The notes under the pieces were generated by a model. It saw only the letters and a program-made list of their open reading frames with translations. It ran no database searches and was not told where the DNA came from. A program made the position numbers and the translations under genes. Below, piece after piece: positions 10,669 to 20,099 of a stretch of DNA of 64,000 nt. Each line of letters begins with the position of its first letter. Within the stretch, counting starts at the first letter, position 1. Source of the stretch: Phoronis australis (Eukaryota; Phoronida; Phoronidae); contig NMRA01000915.1 in NCBI GenBank assembly GCA_002633005.1, positions 36,689 to 100,688 on the forward strand, written 5' to 3'.

Positions 10669-13610
10669 GTAACTTTTTCAAAGCAGTTTCTCTTCAAAAC
10701 TATGCTGTTTCCAATAAAATTATCTAGATGAGTGAGTTTCCTTATTTTATCGCGGACTCCACCCCCAGGACTACCAGATCAGTTATCGAATCAACATGAA
10801 TAAGACTTAATTCAGTAAATGTCGTAACATTGTATTGGAAGAAAAATTGACACCTAGAATGAATTTTACTTGTTGAGATCCGAAGCACATTTTAAGTGTC
10901 TTGAAAAATACACATTGTTAAATCACTTTTAGCCTGTGTCACATATTTTAATTCAGATATAAAATAAGACTTGGGTACAAAGGTTATTAGTTTCTAAACA
11001 TCAACATGAAGATGAAACGTCAAGTATGTTCTGCCTTACAAAAGTAGTTTTGTCTTGTCTTTTCCTTTACAATTTGCTAATATTTCTCCGACTATTCTGT
11101 TACAGGTGAGCGAAAACAACTGAAACCAACCGCCCGACCCTCTATTTTACCTTTGGACAAAGTGTAAAGCAATCCTTCAGCAATAACCTGAGAGAATTGA
11201 ACATAATTCAGAAATTAGCACTTGATATGCCTGATTATGGACCTGTCGCAATGCTGTTTCTTTCTGTGCTTTTTCAGTTTGCCATTTGTTTTTAAATACG
11301 CTGATAATTGTTTATTCTCGAATCTTGTGCATAGCAGATTCTTATCCAGCTAGATACAATTGAAAATATGCAATAAGACAATCGATGCAGTCACTGAATG
11401 TCATTTCCCCATAATGTGTACCAAATTGAAAAGTTTTTACTAATAGCATAAAGGAAAATTTAATGTCACCCTGCTTTTGGCTTTCATCTCACTGGGATCT
11501 AGTTTCAATGGCCTATAGAAGTGCTTGTAAAAAAGGTCCAGTTTCGACACGAGGCTTTCTTTCATGTAACCTCATTCAGCCTCAATAACATCCACAATTA
11601 GACCCTTGAAGGTAAGCACAGCAGCAAAATCAGACCCTTGAAGTAGACCAGAGTGTCACTAGGTCTTCTTTAGCTCCAGTCCCTCATGTTTCTTCCTGAA
11701 AAGAAATAAGCTATTGTCCACACTCATTGCCTATGAAAGGGCATCCTCACCAACAAGGCTTACTTGTGTAGCAGTCAGATATTGTTCGTCTGAATACACA
11801 GACAGTCCACTTGCACATTGTCTTATGGTAACTCAGTACTACGATTCACATTTCTCCAGGGCCACTGACTTGTACATTGTGCCATGCAGCACTGCTGGTG
11901 TGTGAAAGTGCTGTGGGAAGATAACGGAGTAACAATGCTTGTCTGTGATACAGCTTGAAGTGGCTGTAAAATGTCACTGAACCTGGAACAAATATTGAAA
12001 TGTGAATAATTAAGTACTCCAGATGGGGTCAAAAACGCTATTCCTGTTGTTCAAAAATATATGGTGACTGCTTTACAGTTTCACATAAAATTACATAATT
12101 ACTATTTTCAGAAACCAAGGGTGTATATAATAAGCATTGCATAAAACTGTGTCTTTATTTTTTATTCGTAGCCACAACAATTCTTTGAACGCATCACTTA
12201 TCTGCAAAATATACAAGCTCTTTGAGACAACTTCAAACCTTTGTTACCCATTTTCAAGCCTTTTGAATTTTGATACTTTCAGCAATTTTAAACTCCGATT
12301 ACAGGTTCATGGGTCTGTCAAGAATACATCTAGTCTAAGGTTGAGGGAACAGTTTCTCAGACTTTTAATTTTTCTTCTAATAGAAGATATGAAGACTTGG
12401 GTCATTTAAAAATGATGATTAATCTTTCTGTTGTTTAAGAGTAATTAAAAATCGCAAGGCACCATCAAAAATGCAATTTTCACAAAAATGGCAGTCATTT
12501 GAATTTATAATGACTTGCAACATTTCAAGGCATGAGTTAAGACTTTTCAGTCTCTGTGAATTCAGAAAATGTAATATATTTTCATGGGTTTACAATTGAT
12601 ACAAGTAGAAAAACAGTTTCAAGAAAACAAATTGAAGGGACTTCATGAAGATTAAGAATTTAATTGCCTCACCATGCTCTTTTCCCCAAACATGTATTAC
12701 CTGTTATTTCCACACATTCAGTTGTACCAAATATTACAACCCCAACCCCCATCCCAATCCCCCACTAAGGACCTGAATAAGAAAATTAACAAAATGACTT
12801 ACATACCTTTCTTTAAAAATAGCTGTTCCTTTTCAAAGGCTTTGTTCGTTGCCTCCAATATTGAAAGTAGGCTTTAACAAAAGATCTGCACTGGATGGGA
12901 AGATCTTGCTGGTTAGCTGCAGTCAAATGCTAAAAACCAATTTTTGTCCATTCAGGGACGGTGCAGAAGCGATGCTTATCTCCTCTGCACGGTACAATCC
13001 CTCAAACCCAAAAACCAAAGGTTACATGAAAACAGACGTGATAGATTTCCATTTCAACGTGTAATAGATTTCCAGAAGACATATGATAGGGAGTAAACAA
13101 ATAGTCTAATGCACTGGATATTTGTCATGTGCCCCGCTTTGCCCGATTGGGCTTGGATTGTAATCTTAACTCATTAACATGTATCGAGTTGACAGCATAA
13201 ACATTCAGCATTGATTGATGTAACAGTCACTGATAAACTGTTAGAAATCATTCCTAAAAATAATAATGCTTTGATGTACGAAAAGATCCTGATTGTTACG
13301 TCAAATATCGTATCACATACAACGAACAAAGATTAACCCGACTGTCGACTGCCGCGAAGTCGACATCGGCGAGTACCTCAGTTAACAGGCATCGGTAGAT
13401 TAAGCATGGAATAATCGTTAAAATAATCACAAACCTTACCTTTGTATAAGGTCGTGCTTACTTCCTCTCATAGAGCACCCTTTTCACGCAATCTCCGGCA
13501 GATTCAGTTGGCACGGCTGCAAGCCCTTTCACCATGTATTTGAAGGGCTCACGAAATCGAGGCTGTTAATCTATCACCACTAGTACACGCCCTCTAATTA
13601 TTGTAGATTT
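10669..13610. other. No clear gene; possible short terminal exon at 11106–11123
   Basis: Apart from the candidate exon after 11105 I saw only short frames. A possible minus-strand first exon at 13462–13535 is listed among the findings. No repeats stand out. Confidence 0.35.
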
Positions 13611-13614
13611 TCCG

Positions 13615-14036
13615 AATAGGGGTTCTCACTGGCATTTCTAACTATAATTGGTGATTTAGTGAGAATCTAACTGGAATCTAACTGGAATCCAGTGAGATTC
13701 TCACTTTCTTTTTCGTATGGGATCTATTCAGTCAGTGGCTGAAAAGGCACACACAAAATTCTCACCCAGTGAGATTTTCACTCAGTGAGAATTTCATTAA
13801 CACAAATTCTCACTAATTTGCATAGCATTCATATTGAGTGAGAATTTCAGTAAGACAAATTCTCACTGAGTAGGAATGCTATGCAAATTAGTTAGATTCT
13901 CACTGAATACTAACTCGAATATCGCTGTATTCTCACTAAATTGAGAATTTTTTCTCACTAATTTAAACGACATCTTAATTAGTTAGATTCTCACTGGAAT
14001 CTAACTGGAATCCAGTAAGATTCTCACTGGCTTTCG
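13615..14036. repeat. Dense cluster of 'tctcact/agtgaga' words with nested inverted repeats
   Basis: About fourteen copies of 'tctcact' or its complement 'agtgaga' lie within about 420 bases, often as 'gattctcactgg' or 'aattctcacta'. A larger inverted pair, 'ctaatttgcatagcattc' near 13810 and 'gaatgctatgcaaattag' near 13880, lies inside. This is a compound foldback repeat; there is no coding potential. Confidence 0.7.
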
Positions 14037-14039
14037 GGA

Positions 14040-15185
14040 TTAGAATTTCCTGAAGCTTTTTCATAAGGGTGGGGATGTAAGATATGCTAAAACACTATTT
14101 CCAAAGAAAATGGCATGCTGGCGGCATTTTTGGCCGTGTCTGGAACCCCTGACCCTCCAAATCCACCTATATTGGTTTAAATAGCCAACTTCAAGTTGAG
14201 ACAAGATTGGGATGAAGCAGCCGGTTTATTAAACCAAAGATAATACCCATGAGCTTCATTCCGGCCACAGTGTGACCATGGAAAACACAATGCCTTCAAT
14301 TAATTGGATACTATTATGATCCACTCAAAATTAATTCAAACCAGTCAACTTTCGCCATTGTGTTAGTCTCCATATGCAAAGGTACTAGTCCAATTGCCTA
14401 AACAGCCCTCAATATACCCTAAGTAATACATTTTGTGTTCATAGAGCGGATTACTTTGGTCAGCTGTATAGCATCGAAAAAAAATCTTTATTTTGTTGAT
14501 TTAACGCCCATGTGCTGATGCTTGCTGGACTTTTGGTCTTTTCTGGAGATGTTTTGGTCAATGAGAAAGTTTCAGCCTCATCAGTCCTAAATTGAGCATG
14601 GCATTGTATCACGATTTTGCATGAGCATAATTATAAGGGCATGGATTTATCTTGGTTCAAGAATCGTTCCACAAAGGAATCTAGTTTCAAACTAGATTGC
14701 GCTCTTCGCGTGCAATGCATGCTGATATCTCGCAGTATTGCTGGATTTTTCAGGGTTTTCATGTCATCAGAACTTATTCCTGGCTTGAGCTTGATACTGA
14801 TGCAACTTGCTGCTCACACTAATTTTGACCAGTTTATTACAAAGAAAGATTTCCATTAGCCGAGATACCTCACAAATATAGGAGCATTGTAATCTCTCAA
14901 AATTCATAAAAAGCTTAGTGTGGCGGCCATTTTCTTGGTGCAGCACTAGAAGTTCAAAAATATCGTATTTAATTCTGATTAATTACTTTGAAAACATTTG
15001 ATAACATGGCAAAAAATCATTTGTTAGCAGTTTAAAGTACCCAAATTGCTTTTATAACATTTGTATCTGAAAATAAGTGTAAAGGTTTATCTTTACGACT
15101 ATCTCAAACAGTTAAACTTCTACGGAGGTTGCTTATGATAGAGAATATTCATCCAGCTTCACTTTAACGCGCATTCTCTCTACAG
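14040..15185. other. Non-coding, probably intron or 5' flank of the membrane-protein gene
   Basis: Nothing identifiable apart from the acceptor 'attctctctacag' that ends it. An 80-codon frame at 14617 has no supported splice sites. Confidence 0.4.
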
Positions 15186-15345
15186 TGCGCACGCGTGGGA
15201 TGGATGTAGAAGGGGTGTATCGTGATGAGGTGGTTATACACCGTGTGTCCGAGAACAAGGACAATACGGCACTCATCGTGGGTCTCAGCTGCGGGGCGGC
15301 TGCACTCTTCTTCATACTTATTGCCGGAGGAGTGTTCTTCTGGAA
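15186..15345 (+). CDS. Membrane-helix exon of the type I protein
   Basis: Acceptor 'ctctctacag', donor 'ggaa|gtacgt'. Encodes the juxtamembrane stalk and the single membrane helix; ends with two bases of a Lys codon completed by the next exon. Confidence 0.75.
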
Positions 15346-16787
15346 GTACGTTACAGTTGTTCTTTCTCTACAGTAATCCTTTTATAAATTGGTACAGCCT
15401 AATAATGTGTGGTGGTTAAACTTTTATTGTAATTAAATCCGTTGTTTTTCTCTAAGCACTGGTACACCGCAACTTATGCTCTAAGAGTTTAACAGACAAG
15501 CAGTTCAAATTTTGAAACATTTTAGGAATTCCATGTCTGTTGAGAGAAATAAGTCTAAAAATTACATTTCCACTTCAGGGCTGGTCAAGAAAAAGCAGTC
15601 AGCAACATTTTTGTGTAGAGCAGTAGCATGCATTAGCTTTCAAAGAAATAAACTTGCTTGGAACTAAATTATGTCACTTTGATTTTTGTTGATTTTTTGA
15701 AATGTACAGAAAGAAAAAGTGTAGGATATTCAATACAGACTCAAAAAAATCTAAAAATATAACCATCAATAACTATAAATAGAAAACAGTATTGATAATA
15801 TATAATGAATTGAAAAATTGCACCAGTACAACTAGAATGAATAAATAGAACTGTAGAAGGCTGTGTACACTGTGCATGAATATGGTGCTTTCATGTTGTA
15901 AAATGTACAACTAAAAGGGGTAGCTGTTACCCTTTTTAATAGCACAGATTTGTCTCTGATAAGTAGTAAACACAGCTGTTTCATTAGTGTGTTTCTATGA
16001 ATCTGCAGGAGGCAAGAGGCAGAGATGGCCAAGAAACTGTTGGAAGCACGGGTAAGATTATTGGAGTACCTAGTAAACTAGTGCTCTGGTCATTGGCATG
16101 TTCGAGACAGTTCTTTTCAGTTCCATGAACAGAACCGTACCTCGTAAGTCTACTTCACTGAGTCGTGCCCTCTGGTGTTGCTTAGGAATACCATGGTTTT
16201 GCTTTCACATCGCTCTTGTGCCAATACTAAATTGTATAATGTATTTATTTGATCACCGTCGAGCTAAAAGTATTTTTAATAAAAAATGGCAATGCAAGAA
16301 TGTTTTACCTGTTCTATAGAAAATCCGTTTTTGAAAGAAATTTGTTTATTGTGTAACTTAACTATGTGTAAATGGTTCATTTCAAGGTTTGTTTTGCTAA
16401 ATAGGTCAAGGGCCATGTGTAACAGAAAACTTATAAGAACACTTCTGTGACATTTTTGGGTGTTGTTGCGATTTTTTTATGTCACAAATCATTGCTTTTT
16501 TAATAAATTGCCTTGAACATTAAGATGGGGCTTTGTCCTTCTTTCCTGTTGGCTCATTTGGGCTACTCCTCTCTATAAATTGGCGATGCGGCATGATGGA
16601 GTAGAAGTATATGAAGGTAATATGAGCTTGGACTGGTTTTCAGAGAGATTCCAAGCGTAAATCTATAGGCACTAGACCATCTGTCACCAAGAAACCCGAG
16701 GAACAACCGTTGACGGAGTCACCCGGACCTAGTGAAGGCGGTTATGAGGGATACGGAGGGGAGGAAGAGGGTTACGAAGGGTACTAA
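15186..16787 (+). CDS. C-terminal three exons of a single-pass membrane protein (N-terminus not found)
   Basis: Three exons join in frame: 15186–15345, 16009–16051 and 16644–16787 (stop TAA at 16785). The first encodes about 30 juxtamembrane residues (GMDVEGVYRDEVVIHRVSEN) and then a membrane helix (ALIVGLSCGAAALFFILIAG), ending in FFWK. The second gives a charged stretch (RQEAEMAKKLLEAR). The third gives a basic start (RDSKRKSIG), a Pro/Glu-rich part and a final Tyr/Gly/Glu repeat (YEGYGGEEEGYEGY). The layout fits the end of a type I receptor with a short tyrosine-containing tail; a ZP-domain protein is one possibility but no ZP cysteines are visible. The first exon needs one upstream base in phase 1, so earlier exons exist but I could not identify them. 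The family is not recognised. Confidence 0.75.
16009..16051 (+). CDS. Short cytoplasmic exon of the type I protein
   Basis: Acceptor 'tgaatctgcag', donor 'acgg|gtaaga'. Encodes an Arg/Lys/Glu-rich helix-like stretch just inside the membrane. Confidence 0.72.
16644..16787 (+). CDS. Terminal exon with Tyr/Gly/Glu repeat tail
   Basis: Acceptor 'ctggttttcag'. 47 codons and a stop. The tail repeats Y-E-G-Y and E-G-Y, giving four tyrosines in acidic surroundings, possible phosphorylation sites (inference). Confidence 0.75.
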   Translation, partial: RDSKRKSIGTRPSVTKKPEEQPLTESPGPSEGGYEGYGGEEEGYEGY

Positions 16788-16950
16788 GTGATGCACTAAA
16801 GACACCCATTGGTTGAAGTTACATTTTTGCCTTTGTACTTTATTTATTAATTTCGAAGAATTTACAAAATAGAGGAGCATAGTTTTATTTATAGTAGTGC
16901 CCATCATGGAATTTTTATGTGTTTTACCAAACATGGAAATTCAGAAAAAT

Positions 16951-16956
16951 ATTAAA
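16951..16956 (+). terminator. Polyadenylation signal ATTAAA
   Basis: The variant signal 'attaaa' lies 164 bases after the stop of the membrane-protein gene, in an AT-rich 3' region followed by a GT-rich stretch. Confidence 0.5.
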
Positions 16957-17945
16957 GAAATTATTGTTGTGTAAGTGTTGTGCTTTCAGAGCTGTATGAC
17001 TATTGTAAAATTCTTCTGTTTAAGCCACAACCTCCGGCATAGGAGAGAAATTGAATTTCATCAGATTTCCCAAAATAACTTTTACTGAAAGTTGACTTCA
17101 TTGTAAGCATGGTGTACAGCAATGTCACCAAACTACACATGGTAAACATTTAATTATTTGACTTCCATGAAGAAAGTTTTTAGAAAACGAAAATAGAAAT
17201 TTGGTCCAAAGCCGAAGAATTTTATGCTGGTACTGTTGGCTACTTTAAAGATGTTTCTAGTACTTCATTTTCTTGAAAGCCTCTTAAGGCGGATGTTAAT
17301 GCAAGTTAGTTTTCTCACAATGCTCATTCAACACAACTCCGAATATCTTAAAACTTAACTGAATTTAGTAGGCTTTTTTAGTGTAATTGTCATTGTCCCT
17401 GGTGCTGCACCAGCAAAAATGTCGCCGTAGTGACTGACTGCCGAGTACTGCATGATGGGTACTCACTTAACTGTCTGTCACGTTTTTCCCCGTGTGTGGG
17501 TGGGCGCAGGTTGTTACAGACCGGTGCTAATAGCTTTCGGTGCGAAGATTGACTGAAGACTGGTTCGAGTTAATCCTTTATTAATCCCTACCGTACGTTC
17601 ACAAGCCTACTCAAACAAAACGTCCGATGTAATGTCTGTTTATGCTCCAGCCAGTGCTGCGAAGCCGTGACTTGTATTGAACTTCTGAGATACTTCCAGC
17701 AACTGTTACACTCGATTCAATAACCTGCTGTCTCTATAGCTGGCTCTCTATTGACTATCGCTGTAACTACTGATTCTCTTCACTGCAACTCAACTGTAGT
17801 TCTCCTGATAAACTTTCTTGAACTCACCGATTAACTGACTTGATCTTCTTTTGAACTGCCGTGATCTCACTGACTTAATCTTCTTGGACTCAACTCACTT
17901 AATCTGACCAACACAAACCCGTGCTTGTGTAGTTATAGCCTAATG
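16957..17945. other. Intergenic, no gene recognised
   Basis: No supported exon. From about 17520 the sequence takes on a repeat-like character ('gaactcaccgattaactgac', 'ctcactgacttaatcttc'), perhaps the edge of an unrecognised mobile element reaching to about 18130. Confidence 0.4.
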
Positions 17946-17949
17946 CATT

Positions 17950-18088
17950 GTTCTGGAACTTTTCATCAATTCAAGCACATACCAGAACTTTCTGGAACCT
18001 ACCCAATCTTTCTACAAACATGTACTAGTCTCTGGAATATTCCAGACTTCATCAATCACTGTCATGCTACAGACTTCTAGAAAGTTCC
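17950..18088. promoter_or_regulatory. Cluster of heat-shock-element-like sites
   Basis: Two perfect three-pentamer HSEs occur: 17984–17998 (aGAAc tTTCt gGAAc) and 18074–18088 (cTTCt aGAAa gTTCc). Two two-pentamer palindromes lie beside them, at 17950–17959 (gTTCt gGAAc) and 18034–18043 (gGAAt aTTCc). HSF trimers bind alternating nGAAn units. The cluster is 2.0 kb upstream of the EGF gene start and 1.2 kb beyond the end of the membrane-protein gene, so its target, if any, is unclear. It may instead belong to a repeat element. Confidence 0.5.
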
Positions 18089-19990
18089 ACACTATACTGT
18101 AGTAAACAAATTACATCATCATTGTACTTAACTCAGGGGTCATGCCAATCAAACAGAATAACAAAACAAAACAATACAACTAAAAATACTGTCAGACTAT
18201 ATTCTGACACTGTCCCATGTGTAATGATGTTTCCACGGAAACCCCGCCCACTCAAAAAATGAATAATAAAACAAGGAAAACACCAGCGGTAGAAAGTTAT
18301 GAATTGTTCATGGTTTTGTGATATCTTTTGACTGAAGAAACTCATCCCGGCTGTGTACTAAATTAGTGACCGTAGGAAAGAGTCGTTTCTACATACACAC
18401 ATTTCAAGTATTTCGATGAAGTATGAACAGTGTAAGGTAACATTGATGTTCTATAATCTTCGGCCGGATTCTGACTTGGGCTCATGCGGTTAAGGTGGCT
18501 CTGTTATATTGAAATACTATGCATTAATTCAAGTATGAAGGCTGCCGGATCTCCAAAGCGATCTAGTTCCGAAACGGGAATTTTCCCGTTGGAAAATTGG
18601 AGTATCAACTCCACTGTACCATTTTAGTGCCGAAAAATGCACATTCCGTGGTCCCTTGATCCTGCATGTCTGTGTGGTTTTGCCGATTCCAAGCGTTGGG
18701 TTCGACTTATTTGGAAAAAAGGTTACTCACCAGAACACTTTCACCTAAACCTAATGCCCAAATCCTAAGAAAAGGTTGTCTTTTATGATGCTCGTTAATC
18801 TCTTAATAATTTCAAAAGGGTCCACGTGTCTGTAATTGGAAGCGACAATTTAGCTCTGCGGGCTAGACTATTATTCGACGTTTCCCCCTAAAATGTCGCG
18901 TACCAATTATTAACCACTATCGCAGTGTGTATCCTGTGATCCAAAAATCATATGCGAAGTCGTATTCAAAAGTTGGAGTGTGTAGACTGACGAGGCCTAT
19001 GTGAACTCGACGCCTCACTATCTGGCAATAGCCATTTGCATGTATGAAACACATCAAAACAGAAGAAATGACGTCACTGTAATAGGTCATTGATCAAATA
19101 TGGTACCCCATTCACAAACACTTCATTCGATAGGAGCCCTTACTGTAATAGGTTAGCATTTGGAATTTCGCTTTTTGTTTTTCGTTACCTCTTGGAAGCC
19201 CCTCCATTAGCTCATTCTGTGTATACGGCGCCTGCATGGTGTGAGGTCCTTTGTATTTGAAGTGTTCGGTACTCCCCCGTAACACTGGCCCTATATTACA
19301 TGAAAAGATTCCTACGTTGACACACTCACCGGTCGAGATTGCACACCTCGACCGGTTTACGAACCTCGAAATATGCCCGCATTAGACCACATTTGTGAAA
19401 AGTACATGTGATTGGGTTTTTGAATTTTAAAAATTGGACAAGAAATGGGACTTTTACAACCTAAAACGTTTGTATAATGTTGCCGTATTATGGTTCTCAT
19501 TAATTCTACTGGGTGTGCAACATGAGTGGGCCAATTAGCAAACCACCAGGCAGCAGTTGGATTTTGAGGTAAGCCATGTGTCATTGCACAATTCGTGGCA
19601 TGGAATTCTCCGTTTCATCGGTATTACACCTCCTCGCCTGTTACATCCCCTTACGTCACCTTGAAGTTGTACTCGCGGGGTCTTCCGCGGGATAAAATAT
19701 TCTCGTCGATTTGTAAACCCTATTTGGCCAAAACGGAACCTTTGAGTTTCTCACTAAAAATGGTTCATTGAGCGGCTCACCGCCGTTCCCTTTACGCTTA
19801 CTCACTCTGGGAGTATTGAGGTTTCAGACATAGTATCAGTCACTTTTCGCGGTTTTGGCGTGGTTCGTACAGAAAATATAGAAAGACTTTTGTGACTCTC
19901 TTGCCTCGGTTTACAACGAATGAAACAAACGGCCACGTCAGATGCACAGATAAACTACGACAAGCTGCGTTCACGTCAGTATTGTAACTG
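18089..19990. other. Intergenic / 5' flank of the EGF gene
   Basis: No supported exon. A 'tgacgtca' word occurs at 19069–19076. Other content unremarkable. Confidence 0.4.
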
Positions 19991-19994
19991 ACGA

Positions 19995-20002
19995 TGACGT
20001 CA
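19995..20002. promoter_or_regulatory. CRE-like site TGACGTCA in the EGF gene 5' region
   Basis: A perfect palindromic CREB/ATF consensus lies 85 bases before the ATG at 20087, in the expected promoter or 5' UTR. No TATA box was evident nearby. Identical words occur elsewhere in the window, so the site alone is weak evidence. Confidence 0.35.
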
Positions 20003-20086
20003 CAACAATACGGTTGTAACGAGGGTACGTGTTATGACTCTTCGGTTGTCCTGCGCTTTCTACTGGATCGCATACTTGTTTGAGAC

Positions 20087-20099
20087 ATGAGGCTATCCG
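20087..20099 (+). CDS. EGF gene exon 1 (start codon)
   Basis: ATG AGG CTA TCC G, then donor 'gtaagt'. Only four codons and one base, but it supplies the Met and joins exon 2 in phase to complete a signal peptide. Without it exon 2 has no ATG at the right place. Confidence 0.75.

Noticed and set aside
16642-16646. Alternative acceptor two bases downstream (cagag|agatt) for the tail exon
   Set aside because: The canonical 'ttttcag' at 16643 fits the donor at 16051 in phase 0, so the shifted acceptor is unnecessary.
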